NCBI GenBank assembly: GCA_002104895.1
Contig: MCFG01000094.1
Span: 1 to 50,000, forward strand
Direction: 5' to 3'
Origin: Anaeromyces robustus
Taxonomy: Eukaryota; Neocallimastigomycota; Neocallimastigomycetes; Neocallimastigales; Neocallimastigaceae
Length of the DNA: 50,000 bases
The position numbers were made by a program, and so were the translations under genes. Positions 1 to 10,690 of the stretch are shown here, in pieces (the stretch's first letter is position 1; every line of letters starts with the position of its first letter). Below the pieces are notes generated by a model, which searched no databases, was not told the origin of the DNA, and saw only the letters and a program-made list of their open reading frames with translations.

Positions 1-442
1 TTTACCATGTGGTGGTATTAATTTCCCAAATGCTTCACCATGTTGTGAAAAAGGTTACATATGTGAATATATTAATGATTATTTCTACATGTGTGTTTTA
101 AAGAAAGATGTAGTAACTACAACTACTTCTAATAAAACTACAACTACTTCTAAGAAAACTACTACTACTACTAAGAAAACTATTAAGAAAACTACTACTA
201 CTAAGAAAACTACTAAGAAAACTACTACTACTACTATTAAGAAAACTACTACTGTTAAAACTTCTACTGTTAAAACATCTACTAAAAAAATTGCTCCAAC
301 ACCAAAAGAATGTAAATCTATTACTAAAAGATATAATCCATGTGGTGGTATAAATCATCCAGATGCTTCACCATGTTGTGAAGAAGGTTTTCAATGTGAA
401 ATGTTGAATGAATATTTCTACATGTGTTCTCAAATCGAATAA
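1..442 (+). CDS. Secreted protein, C-terminal part, two CBM1-like modules (5' end outside window)
   Basis: The frame is open from base 2 to the TAA at 440-442, so the start lies upstream of the window. It reads a Cys-rich module (LPCGGIN...ASPCCEKG...YFYMC), a linker of about 55 residues made almost only of Thr and Lys, and a second module (NPCGGINHPDASPCCEEG...YFYMCSQIE). The CGG-x-N, CC-x-x-G, C-x-x-x-N-x-Y-x-x-C spacing resembles fungal CBM1 cellulose-binding modules, which bind crystalline cellulose through aromatic side chains. The module carries an extra Cys (the CC pair), and its aromatics are Tyr/Phe at the end. Thr/Lys linkers are usual between modules of gut-fungal secreted enzymes, and the same type of linker occurs in the protease at 28211-30001. 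A catalytic domain may precede, but it is not visible here. CBM1 is the best call; a Cys-rich module of another family is possible. Confidence 0.7.
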   Translation, partial: LPCGGINFPNASPCCEKGYICEYINDYFYMCVLKKDVVTTTTSNKTTTTSKKTTTTTKKTIKKTTTTKKTTKKTTTTTIKKTTTVKTSTVKTSTKKIAPTPKECKSITKRYNPCGGINHPDASPCCEEGFQCEMLNEYFYMCSQIE

Positions 443-1596
443 ATTTTAAATTTTTAAAGAAAAAGAAAAAAAAGACAAGACAAAACAAAAAGAAAAAAAA
501 ATCAAAAAAATTCGAAAAAAATTCAAAAAAATTCAAAAAAATTCAAAAAATTCAAAAAAATTCAAAAAAAAAAAAAATATAAAAAAAAAAACTAATTTAT
601 TAATTTATTAAGAAATATTATTTTGATAATAATATATTATATTATTTATAATACCATTTACAAAACCCTTATATTAATTATTACCCTATATATTACATAA
701 CCCTATATATTACATAATTTCTTTTTTTATTTTTTTTTATAAATAATATATATATCATTACTTTTGTATATATATGTTTATAGTATAATATTTTATAAAA
801 AAAAATTAATACAAATTTATAATATAAATATTTAAATTATATTTAATATAATCTCCATAGAATAGTATTATTTTTAAAAAATGAAAATAATATTATTTTA
901 TTAAATTTGTAAAATGAAGATATAAAAATTTACTCTAATATAATAATAATTATAATAATAATAATAGTAATAATATAAATTATAACAAAATAAAAAAAAA
1001 TAGAAATAATTAAAAAAATTATATAAAAAAAAAGTAAAATTAGTATATATATTTATACTTTTTTTTTCTTATTTTTTATATAATTGATTAATTAAACCCT
1101 TAAATTATAATATTACTATTTTATTTAATAATTTTTTTAAATATACTTTTTTTTTTTTTTTATAAAATTAACCTTAATTATTTTATAAAAAATAATTAAT
1201 ATATATTAATTATTATTAAAAAAAAAAATAGACGATAAAAGAAGTTTATTTGTTTTCTTCTTTTTTTAATATATATAAATATATTATATCATATATTTAT
1301 AATAATTAAATATTTTTATATTTATACACTATAATATAATAATTAAAATATTTATATATTTATATATATCATAAAAAAAAAACATAAAAATTAGACTAAA
1401 CAAAAAATTAGACTAATCATAATATAGACAATTTCAATAATTATTCTTTATTATATATAATTTATTTTTTTTTTTCTTTTCATTTTATATATTTATTTAT
1501 TTAATAATGACATAAAACATAAATAATATTAATCATAAATAATAAAAGCATAAATAAATATATAAATATATATATTAATATTTATATATTATTAAA

Positions 1597-1790
1597 AGAC
1601 ATATATAAAACATAAATAATCATAAAATATATAAGTATATATAATTTTCATTTAGTAATATTGTTAATAATAACATTAACAATATTATAATTATTAATAG
1701 ACATATATAAAACATAAATAATCATAAAATATATAAATATATATAATTTTCATTTAGTAATATTGTCAATAATAACATTAACAATATTAT
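1597..1790. repeat. 102-bp tandem duplication, each unit with a perfect hairpin
   Basis: The unit starting AGACATATATAAAACATAAA at 1597 recurs at 1699 with very few differences. Each unit holds the inverted repeat TAATATTGTTAAT / ATTAACAATATTA separated by 6 bases; the second copy has a single mismatch. It looks like a recent tandem duplication; no function is visible. Confidence 0.85.
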
Positions 1791-2474
1791 AATCATAAAA
1801 TATATATATATATAATGTAATATAGGGAAAATAATAGGATTAGTAAATCAAAAATCAATTAACATTATTTTTCATTTTTATTTAATTTTTTTTATTCTAA
1901 TATTATAAAAATATATTTCATACAATAAACAGACAAATTCTTATTTATTTTATGTATTAATATATATAAACCGACAAATTTCTTATTTATTCTATGTATT
2001 TTAATAAATACATAAAAACTAAATAAGTAATTAAAATAATCGACAATAATAATAATAATACTAAAGACATAAATAAAAGACTATAAAAGACATAAACAAA
2101 AAAAATATAAACAATTTTGTTTATTTTTTATTATTTTTTTTATGTAATTTAATTATAAATAATATTTTTTTTAATCATTTTAGTATGGATTTATTGCTTT
2201 TGTGTATTACTATACTACTTTATACCCTCTAATATTATTCATTATTATCTATAATACTTATCTGGTTTTTCTTATTAGTATCATTTTTTTTTAATTCGTG
2301 TTTTTTTTTTATACATGCATATTAATATTTAAACTTAATAATGTTGATGTACAAATTGTGTGTTTTAAAAAAAAAATTTTTTTTATTTAAATATTATTAT
2401 GATTCAATAGTTATAAAAAAAAAAAAAAAGAAAAGAAAAATTTAATTGTATATCTTTATTAACATTATATATAT

Positions 2475-2749
2475 TTATAGTTATAAAACATTGTTTCATC
2501 TGTACAATTAGGATCTTTTTTTTTTTTTTTTTTTTTTTTTTTGTTATTTGAAATTTTTTTTTGTTTCAACACATAAAAATTTTACACATTTTTTATAAGA
2601 ATTTCTGAAATAACAATCCCCATTACCATTTTTATTGAAAATTCTTCAATTTTTAGACAAAACCTATCTTCACCATTATAAGAACATAAATAATGTATAC
2701 TACTATCTATAACGATATTACTTATAAAAAATATATCTTCATGACATTC
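2475..2749 (-). pseudogene. Fragment of a Cys-containing protein, frameshifted
   Basis: On the minus strand, 2749 downwards reads ECHEDIFFISNIVIDSS, then IHYLCSYNGEDRFCLKIEEF. After a one-base shift it continues NGNGDCYFRNSYKKCVKFLC, and past an A-run KDPNCTDETMFYNYK. The regular Cys spacing and mixed amino-acid composition stand out against the A/T background and suggest a dead exon of a small secreted Cys-rich protein. The family is not recognised, and no start, signal peptide or splice sites were found. A real gene with an unrecognised intron is an alternative. Confidence 0.4.
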
Positions 2750-3426
2750 TTATATTAAAAAAAAAGAAAGGTTATTTATATACAAATTTGTTTATATGCA
2801 TTTTTTTTAGTCATATAAAGATTAAATAGAAATTTTAAATTTAAATCATTAGAAAAAACAAGAAATTAAAAATTAATATAATGTATATGAATATATAAAT
2901 ATACATATTTTTTATTTTAATTTTTAAAAAACAAAAAACATATTTTTTAAAAGAAAAATCTATATTTCTATTTAATATTAAATGCAAATTATTAAAAATA
3001 AATAAAAAAAAAAAGTAAAAATTAATGATTTATCAGATTTATCACTACTGTTGTAAAGTATTATATTTTAACAAATTTTATTTCATCATATTACATAAAT
3101 ATATATATTATATTTATTAGATGAAGATTGGGTGAAATAATTCAAGTTATTCCTATAAATAAAGTATTGGTAATGGACTATTAAAAGTTAATAATTTCAA
3201 AAGATATTTATATTAAAGATATTTATTTAAATTGCATTTATCCTTGGTATTTATTTATTTAGTTTAATAGCAAATGAAAAAAATAAAATTAAAACTATAT
3301 TACCGAGAATAAATCTATGAATAATGATATACTGTATAAAATTGCTTATATTGATTTAAAAGATATAAAATTAACGATTGAAGCTTAATGTCTTTTTTTT
3401 AACCATTAATAATATGATCATTAACC

Positions 3427-3439
3427 CGAGTAAGCATAT
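3427..3439. repeat. Target-site duplication of SINE copy A1 (left)
   Basis: CGAGTAAGCATAT, identical to 3956-3968. It directly abuts the T-tract (poly-A tail of the minus-strand SINE). Confidence 0.92.
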
Positions 3440-3955
3440 TTTTTTTTTTTTTTTTTTTTTGCTATGACCGGGGTATGCTTCTTTGACCTTCCCTAATGTG
3501 AAGCAGTAAGCCCACTCCCTAATAATTAGGTGGTAGTGTGTCCCTCATGGACTGCCATACTGAAAGTCAGCTTCGGCTTTCCCAATCATGTACAATAATT
3601 GCTGAATTTATATCCGCAAGCCACACATTCTCGGTGCCCGACAAACCTCAAACAAGGCTGATGAAAAGCCCAATGGTCACGTGATTCTAATTCACTTGGT
3701 TATTCTACGTTATTGATTGGTACAGGTTGGATTTTCTCAAAGAAACAATATTAAAGACTATAAGTGTCAGGCAGTACAATAAATTATTAAATTAAGAAGT
3801 TTGGTATAATTAAGGAAGGACAATACTTAACCTGGCGGTCGAACAAGTCCTGATGAAAAACCCACATAGAGGAAACATCAGACCCGCGGGGTCGAACCAG
3901 AGACCTTATGTATGCTAAGACAACGCCTTAACAACCAGGATAAAAACTGGTTTGA
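3440..3955 (-). mobile_element. tRNA-derived SINE, family A, full-length copy A1
   Basis: About 515 bp of much higher G+C content than its surroundings. On the minus strand it starts at 3955 with a tRNA-like head. An A-box-like TGGTTGTTAAGG lies at 3937-3926, and a canonical B box GGTTCGACCCC at 3898-3888. A unique body follows, and the element ends in poly-A (T-tract 3440-3460). The flanks are a perfect 13-bp target-site duplication. Near-identical sequence over the whole length recurs at 17946-18466. SINEs of this kind are transcribed by RNA polymerase III and copied by a partner LINE; no LINE is seen in the window. The D-arm text GTTAAGGCGTTG resembles class II (Ser/Leu) tRNAs, which is inference. 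No protein is encoded. Confidence 0.9.
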
Positions 3956-3968
3956 CGAGTAAGCATAT
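3956..3968. repeat. Target-site duplication of SINE copy A1 (right)
   Basis: CGAGTAAGCATAT, exact match to 3427-3439. It marks the 5' (head) side of the minus-strand insertion. Confidence 0.92.
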
Positions 3969-5080
3969 CATTTTATATTAATTTATCACCAGATGATATT
4001 AATTATTTAAAAAACAAAAAAGTATAAAAATATTTTTTCACAAAAGATTAATAGTTTGTTACAAAAAAGAATCTTATATGATTAAAGAAAATATATCATA
4101 ATTTTAACCATTTTATTATTTATCAAAAATATTATTATATCAATATAAAATTCGTTTTAAATGGTTTTCTAATTAATATTTTTCAATATTAAAATATTTT
4201 ATTTTTATTTTATTAAATTAATGATATTATTTTATATAAAATTATAAGATTTAATAAGATTCAGATTCTAATTATATTATATTATATTATATTATATATA
4301 TAATATATATATAATATATATTATAAAGTATATTTCATTATATTATCAAATAAAAATTAATATTGAAATTAATTTTAAATATATATAATATATATTATAT
4401 AATAGATAAATCATATTAATTAACAATTTATTTAAATTTTAAATAAAAATAATAATTAATAAATAATATTTAATAAAAAAAAAAAAAAAAGATTTACAGA
4501 AATGTTAAGTAAAAAAGATTAAAAAAAAAAAAAAAAAAAAGATAAATAATATTTTAATTTGAGCTTAAAATATTATTTATCCATGTTTAAATATATTATA
4601 CTATACATTATTTAACCACCACCATAACATACATTATTTATTATTAAATAACTTTTTACTTTTTTTTTTTTGTAACTATTAAAAAATAATATTTAATTAT
4701 GTATAATTATAAAACTATACTAACATATATTAAGAAAAAATACCACTAAATAATGAATATGTATTTTAAAAGTCATATTTTCATATTTGAAGAGATAATT
4801 AAATTCTATCTATTATGTTAAAATCTATTATGTTAAATCCTATAATTATAAAAAATAATTTCTTATGAATATTCATATTCTTTTTTTACATAAATATATA
4901 TATTTAATTTTTTTATTTTAATTTGAAAAAAAAAAAAAGAATATAATTTAATAAAAAGAAAATGTCAAAAATAATATATATATAATAATATGAAGAAAAC
5001 TAACTTTATTATATAATATCAATAATACAATAATAATAAATAACATAAATAATTATAAACAATAATATCTAAAAAATAAA

Positions 5081-5159
5081 AGTAGAAATAAAATAAAATA
5101 TATATGAATGGATAATTATTGTACAATAATTATCTATTCATATATATTTTATTTCTACT
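5081..5159. repeat. Long inverted repeat (hairpin, arms about 37-42 bp)
   Basis: The centre is GTAC at 5121-5124. The left arm begins AGTAGAAATAAAATAAAATA and the right arm ends TATTTTATTTCTACT. The arms match except for one G/A mismatch and one extra AAATA unit on the left. It could be a remnant of a small palindromic element or a cruciform-forming site; no target duplication was identified. Confidence 0.8.
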
Positions 5160-5454
5160 TCAATGTATTCTCCATAAATAATTTAATGATTTATTCTTAT
5201 TAATTATTCAAAAACATTAAAATTAGTTTTATCAATTATAATAATAATAAAAATTAATAATAATAGATTTAGTATAATTTTATAATTTATACATAATTAA
5301 ATATTATATTTTAATAGTTATAAAAAAAACAAACCAACTTTAATAACCTATGCTATGCTATAGTAGTTAAATAATGTATAATTTTATATCAATATGGGAG
5401 AAAGAAAAACTTTTTATTCTAAATATTTATTTATTATGAAACGGAGTATTATTA

Positions 5455-5538
5455 ATTTATTTACTTTTATTATTTATTTATTTAATTATATAATTATATA
5501 TTTATTTATTATATTATTTATTATTTATAATTTATAAT

Positions 5539-5569
<31 letters not shown>

Positions 5570-5880
5570 TTATTATTTATTTAATTAAATATTTATTTAT
5601 ATATTTAAATTTATTTATTATTATTTATTTATTATTATTTATTATTTTAATTTATATATTAATTTATATATTTATATATTTATTTATTATTTATTATTTA
5701 TTGTTTTTTTTATTTATTTATTTATTTTTTATTTATTTATTTATTTTTTATTTATATATTTATTTATTATTTATTATTTATTATTTTATTTTATTTATTT
5801 ATTTATTTTTTATTTATATATTTATTTATTATTTATTTGTTTTATTTATTTATTTATTATTTATTTATTTATTTATATAT

Positions 5881-5911
<31 letters not shown>

Positions 5912-5940
5912 TTATTTATTATTTATTATTTTCTTTTTTT
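5455..5940. repeat. TTTA-type microsatellite field
   Basis: Nearly continuous TTTA/TTA/TATT repeats with few interruptions. Apparent Phe/Ile/Leu/Tyr-only reading frames here are repeat translations, not genes. Confidence 0.85.
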
Positions 5941-6855
5941 TTTTTTTTTATTTTTTTTTCGTGCTTAGTATATTATAATGTATTTATAATATATATAAAT
6001 TGTATATTCAAATATAAATGAATATAAAAAATCAATTTTTTATTATAAAAAATTACTTAATTTAATCAATTATAAATAATTTATCTTACTTTTCCATAAA
6101 TTTATTGGTCCATTTTTGTTTTGCCAATTTTTTTAATATTTATGTTTTGCCAATTTTATTATAGAAATTTTTTATATGCAACGGAATATTTATTTATTTA
6201 CTTATTTATCTATTCATTGATTTAAATAAATCTTTTTTATCATTATTTATTATCTTAATTTATTATGATTCAAATTATATATTAATATATTAAATATTTT
6301 ATAATATATGGAATATATAATATTATATAATATAATATCATATAATATAATATTTATTTATTCATTATTCATTTATTTATTTCTATTTTTATTATTTATA
6401 ATATTATTATTTATTTATTATATTTATTTAATTTAATATCATTTTTTTTTAAATATATTCTTCTAAAATATTAAATTAAATATTTATTTAAATATTATTT
6501 ATTCATACATTTATTATTAAACATTTTTTCTTTATATTAATTTGTGTTTATCTGCTTTATTATTAATTTATTTAATTTATTTTTATTTATTTACTTATTT
6601 ATTTACTTATTTTAATTTTTTGTTTATAAACGATACACTTCTGTTTATTTTTTTAACACTTTTTTTTTTTCTTTTATTTATTTTTTATCAATAAATAAAT
6701 TTTTTACTGTTATTATACATTCTTTATAGGTTTTACAATACCTTTAAATAAATATCAAAATAGCAAAAACAAAATTTATAATATACAGTTTAATACTATT
6801 ATTATTCTTAATCACTTTAATATTTTCAATATATATAATAAATAATACAACAACA

Positions 6856-7920
6856 ATGGCTACTCCATTTCAATTTTCTTTATTCCAAGATTTAAACAAA
6901 AAAAATGTTGGTAAAAATCTTATGATTTCACCACTTAGTATTTACCACATTTTATCTTTAACAGCTAATGGTGCTGACAAAACTACTTTAGCTGAAATGT
7001 TAAAGGTTTTACAACAAGAAGACAAAGATAAATTAAATTCAGCCAATAAGGATATTTCTAAGGGTATTAGTAAAATTGGTAGTTGTGAATTTGCTAACGG
7101 TATTTTCACTAAATTTGATCCAGAAAAGGCTTTCACTGATGTTGCTAAAAAGTATGAAGCCGATGTTACTGTATTAAAGGATGTTGAACAAGTTAATAAG
7201 TGGGTTAGTGATTCTACTCATGAAAAGATTCCAAAAATCATTGATAGTCTTAACAAAGATGATTTAATGATTTTACTTAATGCTGTTTACTTTAAAGGTA
7301 ATTGGAAGAAGGAATTCGATCAAACTTTAACTCGTAAGAATACTTTTATGAACCTTGGTAAGGATAAGAAAGAATGTGAATTTATGAATATGACCGAAAA
7401 ATTAGATTATGTTGAAGATGACGATATGCAAGCTGTTTCCTTAAACTATGCTAAAGATAACATGAAGGCCTTCATTGTTTTACCAAAGAAGGATGATATT
7501 AATACTTTTATTGGAAAATTAAAGAGTGAACAATACACTAAAACCGTTAAAGGTTTAAAGAACCAAAAAATTGCTTTAAGTGTACCAAAGTTTGAAGTTA
7601 ACTTTGAAGCTGATATTAGAGCTAACCTTAATGCTTTAGGTATTAATGAAGCTTTCTCTGACAGAGCTGATTTCTCTATTTTAAAGAAAGAAAACGATTT
7701 ACATATTAGTCAAATTGTTCACAAGACTTTCTCTAGAGTTAATGAAAAGGGTACTGAAGCTTCTGCTGCTACTGCTGTTACTATGACTAGAAACCTTTCC
7801 ATTGATGCTGATCCAAAACCAGAAATGATTGTTAATAAACCATTCTTATTCATTATTAGATCTGATAAATTACCAACTGATCATGATATCTTATTTATTT
7901 CTAAGGTTGAACAAATCTAA
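6856..7920 (+). CDS. Serpin, 354 aa, no signal peptide or dockerin
   Basis: Single exon starting in a favourable CAACAATGG context. Serpins are suicide inhibitors that trap serine or cysteine proteases by inserting the cleaved reactive loop into a beta-sheet. Visible hallmarks: the N-terminal helix and NLMISPLSIYHILSLTANGA (21-40), LNAVYFKGNWKKEF (141-154), the hinge EKGTEASAATAV (297-308) and NKPFLFIIR (327-335). The hinge fits the inhibitory consensus (small residues at P12-P9). Counting P17 as Glu297 puts P1 at Asn313 with Arg312 at P2, so a trypsin-like target is possible with a one-residue shift. The loop after P1 is about five residues longer than in alpha-1-antitrypsin. Gut fungi are known for dockerin-bearing serpins (celpins); this one lacks both signal peptide and dockerin, so a cytosolic role is inferred. 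It uses more AAG, GGT, GCT and CTT codons than its neighbours, suggesting strong expression. Confidence 0.95.
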   Translation: MATPFQFSLFQDLNKKNVGKNLMISPLSIYHILSLTANGADKTTLAEMLKVLQQEDKDKLNSANKDISKGISKIGSCEFANGIFTKFDPEKAFTDVAKKYEADVTVLKDVEQVNKWVSDSTHEKIPKIIDSLNKDDLMILLNAVYFKGNWKKEFDQTLTRKNTFMNLGKDKKECEFMNMTEKLDYVEDDDMQAVSLNYAKDNMKAFIVLPKKDDINTFIGKLKSEQYTKTVKGLKNQKIALSVPKFEVNFEADIRANLNALGINEAFSDRADFSILKKENDLHISQIVHKTFSRVNEKGTEASAATAVTMTRNLSIDADPKPEMIVNKPFLFIIRSDKLPTDHDILFISKVEQI

Positions 7921-8015
7921 ATAAATTAAAAAAAAAATAAATAAATAATTAAAATTTATTTCTAAGGTTGAACAAATCTAAATAAATTAAAAAAAAAAAT
8001 AAATAAATAATTAAA
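7894..8015 (+). repeat. 61-bp tandem duplication of the serpin 3' end
   Basis: TTTATTTCTAAGGTTGAACA begins at 7894 inside the last codons (FISKVEQI plus stop) and again at 7955. The repeated unit includes the stop codon and the first A-rich 3' UTR. The two copies differ only in A-run length and the junction, so the duplication is recent. The second copy is untranslated. Confidence 0.93.
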
Positions 8016-9352
8016 AAAGAAAAAAAAAATATGAAAAAAAAAAAAGTAATATTTTTTTTTTCTTTTTATAATTTATTGTTTTTTTTTTATATTTATTTTA
8101 CATATATTTATTCAATTATATAATCCATTTAATGTAATATCAATTAGAAAAGAATTATAAAGTAAAAAATTATAAAAGAAAAAAATATACACTATTTATA
8201 ATTAGAATAGTAGAATAATTTAATATACATTTTTTTTTCAAAACTTTTTTTGTTTATAAATTACAACAAAAAAAAATCTATATTATAAAAATAATTATAA
8301 TAGTAATAAATAATTTTTTTTTTGAAAAAAAAAAAAAAAAGAAAATTGAAAAGAGAAGAAATAAAAAGAAAACAAAAAATAATAATAAATTTATTATTTT
8401 ATTTTATTTTTATTTCTATTTTTTTTTCTTAAAAAAAATTATTTATGTATATAAATGTAAATATTATTATAATTAAAATAAACAAAAAAAAAAAGTTATT
8501 ATTTTTTTTGAACGAACAAACAAAAAATAATATATATAAAAAAAAATAAATCTAAAAAAAAAAAAAAAAAAAAAAAAAAACATTAAGGATTAATAATCCT
8601 ATAATATAGTAATATAAAACAAACAAAAAAAATATGCAAATAAAATAAAAAAAATAATAAATAAAAAAAAAAAAAATAAAAAAAATTGTAATTTATAATA
8701 ATTTCTTTTATGTATTGGATAATATTATATAATAACAGAAATAATATTTTTATTTTTATTTTAATTATGTGTTTGTTTAAATAATTCAATAGTCTTGAAA
8801 TGTTATTTTTTTTTTTTTTAATTATAATGATGATTAACATATATTTTATTCTGTAGTTTGTAAAAAGTAATTATTTACTGAATTAATATTAAATTAAATA
8901 CAAATAAATGAATAATTAAATTTATTATGAATACCAACAATCCTACGATTATTTTATTTTATTTTAATTATTTTATTTATTTATTTATTTATTAATTATT
9001 TTAAGTTTATGGAAACAGGAATAATTTAAGAAAGGTAGGAATAATTTTTTTTTTAATCTATTGAGTTATATATAATATATAAAAAAAATTTTTTTTATTT
9101 TTTTATATATATATTATATATTTTATTAATTATAAAATATTAAATATTTAATAATTATATATAACCTTATACTCTTTTTTTTAAAAAATAAAAAACTTTT
9201 TATACTAAAATAATAATAAATAATAATAATAATAATTAATAATAATTAACAATAATAAATATAATATTATTTTTATAATATTATAATTCTTTTTTATTTA
9301 CTTTTGTTTTTATTTTTTTTTATTTTTTATCTTAATTTATTTTGCAATAAAG

Positions 9353-9393
9353 TGACGTGGCAAAAAAAAATTTTTTTACTTTATGCCACATCA
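9353..9393. repeat. Inverted repeat TGACGTGGCA ... TGCCACATCA
   Basis: Arms at 9353-9362 and 9384-9393 pair with one mismatch around an A-run/T-run core. The G+C content of the arms is unusual for this DNA. It could be a protein-binding palindrome (ACGT core) or the ends of a tiny element; nothing decides between them. Confidence 0.5.
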
Positions 9394-9839
9394 TTTTTGT
9401 TACATTTAACATTTTATAATTAATTAATTATTTATTTATTTATTCAATTATTAATAATAAAATGAATGGAATCATTATTAATTTCAGATAATGACAATTA
9501 AAAACAAGTTTTAATCTTTTTATTTTATTTTTTATTTTTTTTTTTTTTTTAATTTTGTCAGCCACATTTACTAATATAAAATAACAATTGAACTTATATA
9601 TAATAAAATCATTATCAAATTCAAATTCAATATATTTAATATATTAATATATATATAAAATTTATATAATATAAAATATTTAAATATTTATTTTAAAAAT
9701 TCTATATATATATATATATATTTATATAGAATTTAAATAATCATATATATTACATATTATATAATACATAGGTAATATATTATTTATATATAAGGTAGGT
9801 TTATATCTTTATAAATTATAATTTTATTTGATTATACAT

Positions 9840-9866
9840 AAATTAATAAATAAATAAATAAATATA

Positions 9867-9913
<47 letters not shown>

Positions 9914-9975
9914 GTAAATAAGTAAATAAATAAATAAATAAATAAATAAGATTAAAAAATAAGTAAATAAATAAA
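9840..9975. repeat. AAAT microsatellite
   Basis: AAAT/AAGT tetranucleotide repeats with small interruptions; simple-sequence DNA. Confidence 0.9.
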
Positions 9976-10096
9976 TATTATTTATCAAAACAAAAATATA
10001 ATTTTATTGATAATTATAATATATAAATTTTATAATTAAAATTATACATTTAGAATTAATATAAGCTATATATAAATAATATTTTTTATAATTACT

Positions 10097-10690
10097 TTAT
10101 TGTTTTTTTTTAAATAATTTTAATTCTAAATGTACAACTTCATCATATAAAAGTGGAACATCTTCAACTTTTGAATAGATCTTTTTATGAATTTTTTCAT
10201 AAAAAAGATTCAACACGACTTGACCAAGTCAGTTGATCAAGATTAAATTCTTTTTTGATGAAAGAAAAAAAGAATTTATCACATTATTAATTTTTTATTT
10301 TTTCTTTTTTCCTTTCAATAAAAAGTTTATATGAATTATCACTATAAGTATTTATAATAAAAAAAACAGAAAATATTGTTATTAGATTTATTTATTCTCG
10401 ATAATTATTTTAATAACATTGAATATCATATATTAAATCTTATTAGATTTATTTATTCTCGGTAATTATTTTCATAACGTTGAATGACATATATTAAAAT
10501 CATATTATATGGTAAGCTCTTCATATTTAATTGACTAAATATTAAATATATATGGAAATTTGGATTTGTTTTTTTTTTTTTTTTTAACATTAAACAATAA
10601 TTGAATTATTTATTTATTCTTTATTAAAAGTATGTGGATGCCTATAAAATTTCTATTTAATTATTTAGCAAATGTGAAATTGTGAAATTT
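10097..10690 (-). pseudogene. Decayed gene of unknown family
   Basis: The minus strand carries several coding-like pieces in shifting frames. Around 10690-10610 it reads KFYRHPHTFNKE. Around 10560-10460 it reads SQLNMKSLPYNMILIYVIQR then YENNYRE and a stop. Around 10345-10300 it reads SDNSYKLFIERKKEKIKN. From 10262 it reads FIKKEFNLDQLTWSSRVESF, and after a one-base shift in a T-run YEKIHKKIYSKVEDVPLLYD then EVVHLELKLFKKKQ and TAA at 10099-10097. The last part has normal amino-acid composition and looks recently inactivated. I do not recognise the family. No start codon or introns could be placed. It may be a live multi-exon gene with a sequencing indel, but the several stops argue for decay. 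Confidence 0.5.
10377..10500. repeat. Tandem duplication of about 63 bp inside the dead gene
   Basis: TTATTAGATTTATTTATTCT at about 10378 and again at about 10441, each followed by CG-TAATTATTTT, a TTGAAT block and CATATATTAAA. The two copies have diverged at several positions, so it is older than the serpin 3' duplication. Confidence 0.75.

Larger units (their letters stand above)
443..3426. other. AT-rich intergenic DNA
   Basis: Almost pure A/T with long A and T homopolymers just after the CBM1 gene (including repeats of ATTCAAAAAA at about 500-570). It contains the 102-bp tandem duplication and the degraded coding fragment listed separately. At 3316-3387 a short stretch (MNNDILYKIAYIDLKDIKLTIEA then stop, written here in two parts of one reading: MNNDILYKIA / YIDLKDIKLTIEA) looks coding-like but has no support. 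No tRNA or other RNA gene is seen. Confidence 0.6.
3969..6855. other. AT-rich intergenic DNA upstream of the serpin gene
   Basis: A/T DNA with a long hairpin (5081-5159) and a TTTA microsatellite field (about 5455-5940), listed separately. Just after the SINE, plus-strand bases near 3973-4025 can be read as YINLSPDDINYLKNKKV followed by stop, possibly a dead coding fragment. The 100 bases before 6856 would hold the serpin promoter and leader; no motif could be assigned. Confidence 0.6.

Noticed and set aside
98-536. Two minus-strand frames over the CBM1 gene 3' end
   Set aside because: Antisense of the Thr/Lys linker and of ATTCAAAA repeats.
5701-6021. 106-codon frame of Phe, Ile, Leu and Tyr
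   Set aside because: Pure translation of TTTA/TTA microsatellite.
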